A stretch of 64,000 nucleotides of DNA, from positions 34,555,825-34,619,824 of the forward strand of contig OY997591.1 of the NCBI GenBank assembly GCA_963921825.1. Direction: 5' to 3'. Below the pieces are notes generated by a model. It saw only the letters and a program-made list of their open reading frames with translations. It was not told the origin of the DNA and ran no database searches. Positions 1 to 10,078 of the stretch are shown here, piece after piece. Every line of letters starts with the position of its first letter. The stretch's first letter is position 1. Source of the stretch: Erodium maritimum (lineage: Eukaryota; Streptophyta; Magnoliopsida; Geraniales; Geraniaceae). A program made the position numbers and the translations under genes.

Positions 1-700
1 TTTGAGCGAAAGGTGCAAATTTTCATTAATCAAATTGTTTCAATACAAAAGAGTGCATCAGAGACTCTCTGACCACAAAGAATAGGGCAAGAACACTTAA
101 GAATGTTCGCCATTCTTTTCATAATAGAACCGTCCTCGACGGTATTGAATTGGTGCCCCATGGGCAAGGACAGAATATGGGTGGGGGGAACGGGGTACCA
201 GATATCAGAGACCTCGACGGTAATGGTGATGGTGGGAGGCAAAGCATCGTCTGGAGACCCCTCCCAGGGCCGGCCAGTCCTTGATGCTCCCCTCCCTAGG
301 AAAATTCTCGATTTTATGTTCAGTAGGCATGGCGACGACGGCTGCAGGGATGTCGACGTCTTCAAGTGGCTTGACAGTTGGTTGACGTCCTCGGTTGCTT
401 CTTCTCCAAGTAACTCCCTCCCTGCCTTCGTTCCTCCAAACCTAGTTGGCATCAGAAGCGGCGACGACGACGACTGCTTCAAGTGTGTCGGCGGCAGCAT
501 CAAGGACGACGGTTGTAGAGACGGAAACCCCCAGGGCAACGGGATCAGGCGCGCGTCAAGGGTGGCGACAACGACTGCAGAGACGTCGGCGGCGTCAGGC
601 GGCTTGAAGGTTTGTTGACGCCGAGGTGAGCCAGACGACATCCATCGGGTTTGCAGAGGGGGGACCGAACAGGATCGATAGACGCGTCGGTGTTGGTGGG
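1..700 (-). mobile_element. 3' part of a non-LTR-like repeat (copy A)
   Basis: Read on the minus strand, this block ends at the left window edge. Positions about 100-310 match two other places in the window (about 5640-5850 and 47660-47870), all in the same orientation. Shared stretches include GGAGGGGTCCCTA-like and TGGTACCCCGTTCCC-like segments. An ATG-started frame of 203 codons (641 down to 30) runs through it. Its last third resembles the frame in copy B in protein terms (WEGS..DALP, then WYPVPP). No known domain is visible. A LINE or LINE-derived origin is inferred from copy B, which has a T-tract at its left edge and candidate target duplications. The upper boundary near 700 is approximate. 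Confidence 0.4.
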
Positions 701-1076
701 GGAGAGTCCTCGGCGCGGTGGCTAGCTGCGGTCCAAGAGGAACCCTAGCAGAGAAAACTCGTAGGCCCGAGAGGAACCCTAGCAGAGAAAACTCGCGCAG
801 GACTCAAAAGAGATGTGCCGATGAGATGATGGATAGAGAAGAGAAGAAGAACCATGGCATAGACTATGGCAATTACCATATCCATAGCTATGGTGGTGCA
901 GACGGCAGAAGAGACTCAAAACCCTAGCAGAGCAAAAAGTGAGAAAATTATGGGTGTTTTTGTTTGTTATTTATGTATATTTGTAGAAATATTATTGATT
1001 TTATTTATTAATTAGTGTTTTAAATATGAATTATATAAATTCAATAAAAGTATAGTTAATTATTCAGTCAATATCT
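701..1076. other. Non-coding DNA with a short direct repeat
   Basis: No gene is visible. A 26-bp segment containing AACCCTAGCAGAGAAAACTC occurs at 736-761 and again at 770-795. A partial third match (AAACCCTAGCAGAG) lies near 918-932. From about 940 the sequence is AT-rich and featureless. Confidence 0.5.
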
Positions 1077-1260
1077 ACGCATAATTAAAATCAGAGATTC
1101 GCATCACAATTCATCATAATCAACACGCATAATTAAAATCAGAGATTCACATCACAATTCATCATAATCAACACATGATCGCGAACCCCTAACCCTGAAC
1201 TCACATCACAATTCATCATAATCAACACATGATCGCGAACCCCTAACCCTGAACTCATGA
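1077..1260. repeat. Short tandem repeat, 48-54 bp units
   Basis: Two 48-bp units (1077-1124, 1125-1172) that differ by about one base are followed by a 54-bp unit (1173-1226) and a partial copy. All share CATCACAATTCATCATAATC. The later units add a piece with CGCGAACCCCTAACCCTGAAC, so the array looks like two overlapping duplications. I see no coding content. Positions 1261-1480 also hold nothing recognisable except a possible PIF end at 1270-1279. Confidence 0.8.
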
Positions 1261-1481
1261 TCCCACTGTGTACATGCTCTTACAGTTTATGGTTTGCGGT
1301 TCCAAGCACTCGTAATGTTGAGGGCTGGTTTGCTCAAGTTGTTGTAGCTATTTGGTTTTAGTCTATACTTGTGTTTCATGGTCCCTTTTAGGGATGATAG
1401 AGATGTAAATCTATTACCATTTGTCCCTAAAGACATTACCAGGAAATATAAAACAATCAATGTGAAGAGAAATTGCAGAGT

Positions 1482-1487
1482 TTTATT
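1482..1487 (-). terminator. Putative poly(A) signal of the CIPK gene
   Basis: AATAAA on the minus strand, about 220 nt downstream of the CIPK stop codon, in AT-rich sequence. This is a normal distance for a plant 3' UTR. Plant signals are loose, so other nearby sites are possible. Confidence 0.4.
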
Positions 1488-1708
1488 AAGTTAATCGATT
1501 GCTACATTGTCATATTGTGGGTACAGTAGAAGCAAATCAGAAGACACCATAACCATTTCCATGTACAGCAATATCTATTTGTCAAGCATGTGTCTACCAA
1601 ACAAAGCAAAAATCATTAGCCACCTAACTAAGCTGCTAACTCGATCGCAATTCCTTGGACATGAGGAGGTCACCACCACTCCCTCTACCTTTTCACCAAT
1701 TCCAGGCC

Positions 1709-3013
1709 TCAAATTGCATCATTGTGCCATGAAAGAACAATGTCATGAAGCCCAGATTTGATGTCACCCCAATGAAGCTCCTCAAAATCTACACCACCAT
1801 CAACCACCTTCACCTCCACCAGCAACAGTGACGGAGCCACCTCCAGAACCTCCACAAGCACCACCAATTGCCCCTTCCCCAGCCCTATAGTCCCACCTTT
1901 TCCTTCCTCCACCCTGTACCCCAATTTCCCTCCTGTTTCCTTCACCCTCCCGAGAACCTTCTCCACAGGAGCCATGGAGGTGAATCTCTTCTCCTTCTTG
2001 CTCGAGGACTCGAACAGACCCGACAGATTCAACCCCGACGACAGGGAAATTATGTCAAATGCATTCATCACCGGAGCCACGCCTGAAACCATGTCAAAGT
2101 TAGCTCCTTTGGCGGCCAGTGCTTCTGATTCCAGCAAGCTAATTTGGGGGCTCAATTTTAGGGATCTCTTGAACCACGAGGTTTGCATTAGGGCTTCGAT
2201 GCTCATTCTAGAATTCGGATTCGGATCCAGAAGCTTATAAATCAGATTCCGAGCACCCTTTGGGATGCAAGCCGGGAATTCGTAATCCCGCCGGTGGATT
2301 TTCTTATACATGGCGGCGAGATTGCTGTCGTCGAATGGAAGAGATCCTGCAAGCAACACATAGAGCATGACACCACAAGACCACGCGTCGGCCTTGGACC
2401 CGTCGTATCCGCCTCGGCGGCAGGCGACCTCAGGCGCCGTGTAGGCCGGAGTGCCGCAGGAGGTGTGGAGCAGGCCGTCCTTGAGCTGCTCCGGAAGAGC
2501 CGAGAGGCCGAAGTCGGAGACCTTAAGGTTGCCGTCCTTGTCGAGGAGGAGATTCTGGGGCTTGACGTCGCGGTGGGCGACGCCGTTCTGGTGGCAGAAA
2601 TGGAGGGCGGAGACCAATTGCTGGAAGTAGCGGCGGGCGGCGGGCTCGTTGAGGCGGCGGAGACGGCGGAGCTTGGCGAAGAGCTCGCCGCCGGAGGCGA
2701 AGTCGACGACGAGGTAGATCTTGGATTTGGTGGCCATGACCTCGTGGATTTTGAGGATGTTGGGGTGGGAGTGGAGGCGGCGCATGGCGGCGACCTCGGC
2801 GATGATGCGGGGCTCCATGGAGGCGTCGGTGGTGGACTTGTCGATGACCTTGATGGCGACGGGGGAGTGGTCGGCGAGGGAGCGGGCCTCGTAAACCTTG
2901 GCGAAGCTGCCGCGGCCGAGGACGCGGCCGAGCTCGTACTTGCCGAGGAGGCTGATGGTGTCGGAGGTGGTGCGGCGAAGAGGAGGAGGGGTTTGTGGGA
3001 CCCCAGATCCCAT
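1709..3013 (-). CDS. CBL-interacting serine/threonine protein kinase (CIPK4/CIPK7-like)
   Basis: A 434-residue SnRK3-family kinase. Such kinases are recruited by calcineurin B-like calcium sensors and phosphorylate targets such as transporters. The Gly-rich loop GRGSFAKV is at residues 33-40, the ATP-binding Lys in VAIK at 55, HRDVKPQN at 147-154 with catalytic Asp149, DFG at 167-169, the activation segment [11 protein letters not shown] at 186-196, and [13 protein letters not shown] at 211-223. The CBL-binding NAF motif (NAFDIISLS) is at 317-325. A C-terminal regulatory region ends near [15 protein letters not shown]. The length fits the family (about 420-450), and the single uninterrupted exon fits the intronless CIPK clade. 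The start is chosen because the ATG sits in a strong context (CCACCATGGG), 63 bp below a TATA box. HRDV replaces the usual HRDL, a mild change. It looks intact. The CIPK4/7 placement rests on remembered similarity ([25 protein letters not shown]). The 5' half is GC-rich. Confidence 0.95.
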   Translation of the reverse strand: MGSGVPQTPPPLRRTTSDTISLLGKYELGRVLGRGSFAKVYEARSLADHSPVAIKVIDKSTTDASMEPRIIAEVAAMRRLHSHPNILKIHEVMATKSKIYLVVDFASGGELFAKLRRLRRLNEPAARRYFQQLVSALHFCHQNGVAHRDVKPQNLLLDKDGNLKVSDFGLSALPEQLKDGLLHTSCGTPAYTAPEVACRRGGYDGSKADAWSCGVMLYVLLAGSLPFDDSNLAAMYKKIHRRDYEFPACIPKGARNLIYKLLDPNPNSRMSIEALMQTSWFKRSLKLSPQISLLESEALAAKGANFDMVSGVAPVMNAFDIISLSSGLNLSGLFESSSKKEKRFTSMAPVEKVLGRVKETGGKLGYRVEEGKGGTIGLGKGQLVVLVEVLEVAPSLLLVEVKVVDGGVDFEELHWGDIKSGLHDIVLSWHNDAI

Positions 3014-3075
3014 GGTGGTGGACTAGTGGAGCTGCGCACAGACTTGAGATCTCAATTGAGGCTTCGCAATTTGGG

Positions 3076-3082
3076 TTTTATA
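3076..3082 (-). promoter_or_regulatory. TATA box of the CIPK gene
   Basis: TATAAAA on the minus strand, 63 bp before the start codon. That predicts a transcription start near 3045-3050 and a 5' UTR of about 35 nt. Only about 155 bp of unique DNA separates it from the Harbinger element at 3239. Confidence 0.6.
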
Positions 3083-3738
3083 CTACGGAGGAGAGAGCGT
3101 CCCTCTCCGCCTCTCTGCTTGGTTTCGTCGCACTCTCGTTATTCGCACTCAATCATCTGCTTTTCGGTATTTCCGGAAATACCCTTCCTTACTTTTACTG
3201 TTTTTTTTTATGCTGGGGAGGGGCCATAAGTATTGTTAGAGCATGTATAATGGAAAGGCTCTGGATGAGGCCTTGCCCTGACGTCCTTGTGTTGATTGGA
3301 TAAAAGTGAGGTCGTAGAGCTTCAGAATAGTGGGTGTTTTGCAATGAGAGGATCTGGGGCTGATGCCCTTGTGCTGATTGGATGGTGAGTTATTATTAAT
3401 TGATATTTTGCTGTTTTATTTAATTATTTATCAAAACCCGTTTCAATTATTTAAAATATAAACAAATGTGGAAAAAATAATTAATGACAATAAAAAATAA
3501 TAAATATATTTAACAAGAATAAAAATAAACTTGAACTTTTATTAATCCCCTTTTAATACAACCCATAAAAAACCAGCTCCAAGAGTACAAACGACTACTC
3601 GTCGTCACGGAAACCAGCTCTATATAGACCCCATAAGTGCTCCATAAGATCATTTTGTAGTTGCATGTGGGTCTCAGGATTTATGACACTTTGTTGACAA
3701 TCCACTCGTTGTTGGTATGCCAATGGCCCTCCGTGGTG

Positions 3739-4995
3739 TTATCGTTCTGGCGGTGTCCAATTCGGCATTTCTGGAGGTTGCTCGTACAACAACTCCTCAT
3801 CCCTATACTCGTACTGGTCGCACTCATCCTCTACAATCATGTTGTGTAGAATGATGCAAGTGTGCATGATATCAACCAAAGTGTTTGGGCTCCAAGTCCG
3901 AGCGGGACGGGAAATGATGTGCCACCTTGCTTGAAGTACTCCAAAAGCCCTTTCAATATCTTTCCGAGCACCTTCTTGGCATTTAGCAAACAACTTCTCT
4001 TTGGGCTCGTAGGGATGCCGAATAGTCTTCATGAACCGTGCCCATGTTGGGTAAATGCCGTCCACCAAGTAATAAGGTCGGTCGTACCGATGGCCGTTGA
4101 TAACGTACTCCACAGATAGCTCATGCTCGTAGTAAGTGTCTTGGAATAAGTGGCTGTTGTTGAGGACGTTGATGTCGTTGTTCGAGCCAGCCATCCCAAA
4201 AAACGCATGCCAAATCCGTAAATCACGAGATGCTACAGCTTCAAGCATAACCGTCTTCTCCTTGTGGTGACTTCCCCGTCCATGGGCTCCTTGGTCTTTG
4301 GTTGGGCAGTTCTTCCACTTCCAATGCATGCAGTCAAGACTCCCCGTCATTCTGGGAAATCCTCGGTTGTACCCTTCTCGGAGTAAGTTGTCCATGTCAG
4401 CCGGTGTGGGTGTACGCTCATACTCGGCTCTGAATACCTCGATGATGGTCTTGCAAAACTTACGTAAACATCAAGTATGGTGCTTACCCCAATGTGCAGA
4501 GTTTCGTCCAATGAATCGACCGAGCACCCATACGCAAGCATCCGTATCGCGGTGGTGCACTTCTGTTCCATTGATAAGCCCGGCCGTGAGGCCGCGTCGG
4601 GCTTCAGAACGAAGTAATAGTCGTGTTCCTTTACCTTGTCCATAATCCGTTGAAAAAGTGGTCTGCACATACGGAACCGACGCCTAAACATATCAAGGTC
4701 ATATATGGGTTGATCAAAAAAATAGCTCCTCATTAATTGGTTGTGGGCTTCAGCACGACCTCTGTTAATCTCTCATCGCATTGGTTCACCGCGGACGGCC
4801 CTCTCGATCCTTGGCATTGCTCTCTGCATGCTCCTCTCAATCCTCAACCGGAGTCGTTGCTCAATTGGCCGCATTCGGGCTGCCATCTCCTCATATGTCG
4901 GCAGTTGGGCTTCCATCTCCTCATACGTCGGCATTCGGGAAGTCATCTCCTAATATGTCGGAACCTCAACGCGGACATAACCTCATCATCGGACA
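3739..4995 (-). pseudogene. PIF/Harbinger transposase (DDE superfamily), decayed
   Basis: The C-terminal 218 codons (4395-3739) show the plant Harbinger nuclease fold: GSLDCMHWKWKNCP, GSNNDINVL, YYLVDGIYP, KDIERAFGVLQARW and HTCIILHNMIVED. These supply the expected acidic residues. The N-terminal half lies in another frame (4733-4347: FRRRFRMCRPLFQRIMD, then LAYGCSVDSLDETLHIG). A one-base loss near 4465-4470 separates the halves. The likely original start is the ATG at 4995 (MSDDEVMSAL). Between it and 4733 there is at least one more frame change and two or more in-frame stops, so the gene is dead. Its N-terminal region repeats the motif PTYEEM. A TATAAATA box at 5079-5086 sits about 85 bp above the ATG. 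Confidence 0.85.
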
Positions 4996-5078
4996 TTTTG
5001 GAAATTAGAGAGTAGAATGTGGGAATGAAAGAGTGAAATTGGAGATTGGGTGTGAAAAAAATGAGGTTGGGGTTGGAG

Positions 5079-5086
5079 TATTTATA
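5079..5086 (-). promoter_or_regulatory. TATA box of the Harbinger transposase
   Basis: TATAAATA on the minus strand, about 85 bp upstream of the inferred ATG at 4995. A matching TATAAATA (9756-9763) occurs at the comparable end of the PIF-like element at 7364-10075. Confidence 0.45.
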
Positions 5087-5366
5087 GGGTTTAAAATGTT
5101 TTGGATTTAATTTTAAAAAAATAGTCGTTATCGACTGTTGTCTAACGGTCAGACTTGCCACGTGTCGCCACGCGAGAGGATGGGAGCGAGACAGGGCCGA
5201 GGGGCGCGAGCCCGGCCCGCGAGCGAGGGGCGAGGGCTGAGGCCAGGACCACGTGTTTCAAGGCCGAGGACCGCGTAAAACTAAGCCCACAGTGGTACGG
5301 CCCGAGGGCCGCGGACCACAAGCGCGTGGGTCGGGGGCGAGGGCCGACCCGTTGTTCTTGCTCTTA

Positions 5367-5520
5367 CAATCCCCCTACTAGGGTGGTAGGTCTTTCGACT
5401 GTTTCTTATTTGTTCTAAACTTATCATTTAAGGGTTTCTACCGGGAGAGTTCAGGCGGGTAAAATCCAATCGAGATGGAATTATTTCCTCTCTTTCAATC
5501 TATAAATACAACTAAATGTT
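5367..5520. other. Unassigned spacer
   Basis: DNA between the Harbinger target duplication and the next element. Apart from a TATAAATA at 5503-5510, I see nothing in it. Confidence 0.4.
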
Positions 5521-7305
5521 CTTTTTTTGAATGATAAATTGCAATTATATTAATCATTAAGAACGATTACATTGAAATGTCTCGAGGAACATGTTCATCT
5601 ATCATGTAAGGTCAGTATAAGCGAACAGTGGTTCATTGACCTTTTTAGTACTAGAACCGTCATGGACGATATTGTGACACCCCATGGGAGTAGAAAGAAG
5701 GCTAGGAGGGGGAACGGGGTACCAGAGATCCTGAGGGACCTGGACAGTAGTAGTGGTGGTGAGAGGCAATGCATCTTCTAGGGACCCCTCCCAAGGCCAG
5801 TACCTGACGCTCCATTGATACCTCATTCCTCCAAGCTGGGCATCTCTCCCGCCTGTGAGATGACGTGCCAACTAGACGCAGGCACCAGCACCCACCATCC
5901 ATCAATAGTTGCGCTCCTCTGAACCCTTAGCGCCAAATTCTGCACAGCACGCGCTCCGAGGTGGTCGCAGCCACCACCTCCACTTCCACCCCACTCCCGC
6001 AATCGTAGGGCAGCAATCGAATCAGCAGAGAGCTGATCTCCACCAGGCCCTCGTCGGATGTTCCCATGTACAAGCTCTTGCGTAGGACCACCCAGGGAGG
6101 TTTATCGTGGGCCTTAGGTCGGTATCCCAGGTGAGGGCTCGAGGATCCAGGTTAGGTACCAGGTCCATTGTTACCCTAGTCCCCATCCCCCAAGATGACC
6201 GCGCCTTAGGTATCGGGTCCATTGTCACCAGGGGTGGGGCATCCCGTGCCTGCCCCCAACCCAAATCCTCACCAACTCCACTAGCCCCTCCGAAGGACCA
6301 CGAAAGCATCCCATCCGGGCGCCTGACGCGAGGGAGATACCCTCGTGCCGCATTGGAGTGCAGTAGTGGAGAGCCACCATCCCCACCAGCGGCGGCATGG
6401 CCGGTTCCGCTAGATGGTATTCAAACCCGTCTCCGCCTCCGTGCCCATCCACGCCGAACGAACATGGAGAAGACTTCCACCATGCTCCTTATCACCCTAT
6501 AGCAGTCGGAAACCAAGCGTTGAAACCGGGTTTTCAACAGTGTGACCGAGGAGAATGTCGAGGTCTCTGTCACGTCCTGAAGCATCCCCTCTTGCACGAA
6601 ACGAGGGGGGCAACCACTGGACACGCAACTCCACGCTGTGTCCCCGTTAACCCGTCTACCAGAGCAAGGTTGTGGTGATCCCGGGGAGACGGGTTATGGT
6701 TCGGTTCATGGTGCGGTACTCCATGGCGTGAGGTTGAAGGCATCCGACCCCCCTCGCGCCAGTGCAGCACGCATTACGGCACCGTGCTACGGAGGCGGGG
6801 ATGGGACAAAATACTTGACTGACGTCGGCCAGGGAAATCCTTGAGGCCTAGAGAGCCCTGGTGGTCCCAAAGAGGCCAAATCAGGGTCCGACGAGAGGCT
6901 CGATAGGGGAGGTAAGGGCGATACGCGCGGAAGGGGAGGCGCACGCGATAGTGGAGGCGACATGCTCTCCGGAGCAGGGAGGCCAGACGACACCAGTGAA
7001 AGGTTTTGGGGATTGACTGCGGCCGGGTCGAGAGGCGACGAGACAACGAGGGGGGGGGGGGGCGGAGAAGCGAAGATGTCGAGGTTTGTGGAATACTCCT
7101 CCATTCCCATCTGTATTTAATCCTTGCACCAGGTGTGGTCTGTGATGATGTCGGTTGGATGGGATAGGCGAAAATAGGGACTGCAAAACCGACAATTTCA
7201 GGCGGCGCAGCAGCGGTGATGGTAGATGGAAGCTCCATAGCGGCTAGGGTAGACTAGGGCTAGGGTAGGCTCTCAAGGCTCGAGAGAGTATATTTTTTAG
7301 ACTCG
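5521..7305 (-). mobile_element. Non-LTR (LINE-like) element, degraded (copy B)
   Basis: On the minus strand its 3' end is an A-tract (T-run at 5522-5528). Candidate target duplications TAAATGTT flank it (left near 5513-5520, right near 7306-7313), an inexact and short match. The 3' part (5640-5850) is shared with copies A and C. The 5' end has an ATG at 7238 followed by proline-rich frames (ASPPPPPLVV, then DPAAVNPQN), as in many plant LINE ORF1 N-termini, but frames switch often and I cannot identify a domain. No reverse transcriptase or endonuclease motif is visible anywhere in 1.8 kb. Classification is inferred from the tail and the duplication only. Confidence 0.4.
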
Positions 7306-7480
7306 TTAAATGTTGTTCTTAATTGAACACGGAGAACTATTGTTTTTGTAAATTCACTTATAAGAGCATGTTCACCGTGTAGTGGTTCAAGTTCTTTAAA
7401 ACTGTTTTGAATTTTATGTTGAGGAATTGATGTCTAGGTTTATGTGTTTAAATTTGTTGATTTTCATACTGTAGAGATCT

Positions 7481-9317
7481 CTTTTTTATCAGCTAAAATA
7501 AGCATTTTATTCAACCAAAACAATACATTCTAAAGGAGAATTACAATCGAGGGAAGAAGAGAGGAAACAAGAAGGGAGCAGGCGAGGGTCCACTAGATAA
7601 GGGCTTGATACGCTTTGCTAGTAACCTTATCATTCATCGAAGAAGTGAAACCTAACGACTTGCAAAGAGCCCAAACCCTTTTAGCCTCAGATTATTTCCG
7701 GAATGAGCGAGAGGGACTAACATCTTTGCGGGCCTTTAAATGCTTAAGACGACTATTTTTAAGTGTTTATTCTTCCATTTGGGGCGAGGAAGAAGCGAGT
7801 CAACATCAAGCATAGGCGAATCGATCTTAGCAATAAAAGAGGAGAAATAGGAGTCTACCGCCGCTGGAGAGGAGGGCTTGTGAGCATCCACAAAATTAAC
7901 CAGTTGACTAAGGCCTTGGCCCAACCCGCATGGGCCATCACTGGAAGGGCCGACCCAGGGAGAGGGCCGACAGACCCAAACGAGAGGGAATCAGATAGAT
8001 GGATCTTCTAAGGGGTGTCGAGGGAATTGGGAACAGAGGGTCGCGTCTTGGAATTAGAAGAGTCGTGCGTCTTGAAAGAAGAGTCGCGCGTCTTGGAACT
8101 CACAGCACGTCGAGCCTTGGCGGAGGAAGGATCGAGGTTGAAGGGAGAAATTGGCGGCGAGCGACGATGCAATCTAAATTGGGAAGTCGGCGATGTTGGG
8201 AAAGAATCGAGGGGATCGGAGGAAATGCCAAGGCCATCTTCTGAACAATTAGCCCAAGTTCTCTATCCTCGAGATCGCAATCCTCAGGAATAAGGGGATG
8301 AGGGTTAGAGGGAACCAAATGGGGCTCCAGTCCTGAGACCAAGGTTTCAAAGTAGGATCCCTCCACTTCAAGATTAACCTTCAAGTTTTCCTGAACCAGG
8401 TGTCGAGTAAAGGCGACCCCATAAGCCTTGTCAAGTCTCTTGAAAGAGGAAGAACAGGGGTGAACAACGATGGGGATCCCAACAGTTGCTGCAATATTTT
8501 GGATAGAAGTAGTGGACCAACCGGAAAAGGGAATCCCAATAATCAAGAGCCACCTGAAGCAACATCCATCAAGAACGGAGTTAACGGCCGGGAAGAATTC
8601 AATGAACCAAAGGCGCAGCTCCGGCCATTTATTTTCCTCAGAGGATTTTAAGGACGAGAGATCCTTGAACGTGATCAGAAAAGATCTGTAGCCAAGGTCC
8701 GCTAGCTTGATCGACGATTGCAGATAAGGAGGGAATTCTTCCCAGATGGAAGTCGTGGATTAACATCTAGTCGCAACTCCGATAACTGAGGTTTTGAGAA
8801 TGGCCGAGAAAAAAGGATTGGGGGATCCAGTGCATGCTAAGTCTAGTTTAGAGTCGACGAGAGAAATGGTTGACGCCTGAGAACCGGAAACCACGTCCTT
8901 GAAGGAGGGACAAGCTAAAGAGAGACGAGCTAAGGAAGCATGAGGGCGTCCTTCAAAAGGGGTCGTGATCGAGGTAAGAGCAGGTCGAGAGCGAGCAGGG
9001 CCCATTGAGTAATCCACAATCAGGCGAGAGGATCCTTGGAGAGTGCGATAAAGAGCTGATGTTGCCGAAGAAGCTATCTCCACATTGGAGAAGAAGACAA
9101 AGCCAAATTTCTTACCGGAGCGAGAGAGCGAAGACGGGAGAAGAGCTCGGTTAACCTGACCGAAGGCAATGAAGAGGGCAAAGAGCTTCTCTTGAATGAA
9201 GTCCAGGGGTATGTTGCAGACAAAGAGACAGGAGGATGGAGAGTTTGCCTGAGGAGAGGTTGGAGGGAGAGGGGGAGAGGAAGGTTCAAGAGGTTCCATC
9301 TTCTTCCTTATCACCAC
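7481..9317 (-). mobile_element. ORF1-only LINE-derived element
   Basis: The minus-strand element ends in a short A-tract (T-run 7482-7487). It is flanked by degenerate 14-bp duplications: TACTGTAGAGATCT (7467-7480) and TACTGTAAGGTTCT (9318-9331), 11 of 14 matching. Its whole 1.84 kb is filled by an ORF1-type protein gene that begins almost at the 5' end. There is no endonuclease or reverse transcriptase. It is inserted inside the PIF-like element. Confidence 0.6.
7593..9299 (-). pseudogene. LINE ORF1 with RNA recognition motif, degraded
   Basis: The start is taken as the ATG at 9299 (MEPLEPSSPPLPP). Upstream GTG codons in frame are less likely. An RRM follows: RNP2-like LFVCNI near residue 25 and RNP1-like KKFGFVFF near residue 62. 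Such RRMs mark the ORF1 of plant L1-type LINEs and bind the element RNA. The first frame ends at 8760. A second conserved block (IGIPFSGWSTTSIQNIA, then DKAYGVAFTRH) lies at 8546-8350 in another frame, and the C-terminus (RVWALCKSLGF, then SKAYQALI and stop at 7593-7595) in another. At least two or three breaks separate these blocks, so it is a pseudogene. Confidence 0.65.
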
Positions 9318-10078
9318 TACTGTAAGGTTCTTTATAGAGTTTTTAGGGATACTTGTCGACTAATGGGATGATTAATATTATTTCTTTGAATTATTTAAAT
9401 ATAAAAATAAAACAAAAATCTAATTAAAAAACAGGTAAATAATATCGACTAGTGAATAATATGCATAGAGAATATATTGCGCCCATGTATGGTTACGGCT
9501 AAAAATACGGTTGCGCGTACAGGTTTGGGACCATACTAGACTGCATGTACAAGTTGTGGCTTATAGGTTGGTTGATGTGTAACATACGTTGAAACCCCCC
9601 AGGCTGCTTTGCATTGGAATAGTCTGGAATCATATTTCGAATATAGTCGTCGCCAGATATTTTTTAGCGGGGATGAAGGCTTAGAACAAGTTTTTGAGCT
9701 AGAGATATTTAAGATGAAGAGATATTGTGGATGGAATGATGATGTGAGGTGTTGATATTTATAGATTTTCAATTTAGACTATTATTAAACATTAAACATT
9801 TATTGAAAAACAAAAACAAAACAATTTTAGTCGTTGGAGCCAACGACTTTTTTTCCTTTCAAATCAACTGCCGCATGGCGCCTCACCAGGGCTGGTTGGG
9901 GATCGAGAATCGCTTGGTTCGGTGCCCTATAGGGAACAAAACTATGTAGTGTCGGATCCTGGTTCCTTAAATAAGAACTCGAACCACGCATCCTCCCCCT
10001 CACACCGTGGGCTCCTCAATACCCGTTCCTCGAGTCGGGGAATCGATGCCCAATCTGAGCAAGATGTACATGCTCTAA

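Larger units (their letters stand above)
3239..5363 (-). mobile_element. PIF/Harbinger DNA transposon, broken
   Basis: The ends are imperfect terminal inverted repeats: GAGCATGTATAATGG (3239-3253) and, on the minus strand, GAGCAAGAACAACGG (5363-5349), 11 of 15 matching. Each is flanked by TTA (3236-3238 and 5364-5366), the 3-bp target duplication standard for PIF/Harbinger. The 2.1-kb element carries one decayed transposase gene on the minus strand. I see no second (Myb/SANT-like ORF1) gene, so it was probably a derivative even before decay. The segment 3380-3560 is AT-rich non-coding. The segment 5160-5350 is GC-rich and non-coding. Confidence 0.85.
7364..10075. mobile_element. Non-autonomous PIF/Harbinger-like element with a nested LINE
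   Basis: The left end GAGCATGTTCACCG (7364-7377) and the right end read on the minus strand, GAGCATGTACATCT (10075-10062), match at 10 of 14 positions and resemble the ends of the element at 3239. Both are flanked by TAA on the plus strand (7361-7363, 10076-10078). Without the inserted LINE (7481-9317) it is about 0.87 kb. The right part has a TATAAATA (9756-9763) like that of the coding element. It also carries a short minus-strand frame (9772-9536) with no conserved domain, which could be a leftover N-terminus. The pairing of the ends rests on short matches. Confidence 0.55.

Noticed and set aside
2294-3229. 311-codon plus-strand frame opposite the CIPK gene, and a 265-codon minus-strand frame in a second phase
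   Set aside because: Both are shadows of GC-rich kinase codons: low-complexity Gly/Asp/Glu or Ser/Pro/Thr composition and no domain.
6225-6770. Overlapping GC-rich frames in copy B
   Set aside because: Three frames on each strand are open by composition; none shows a family motif.
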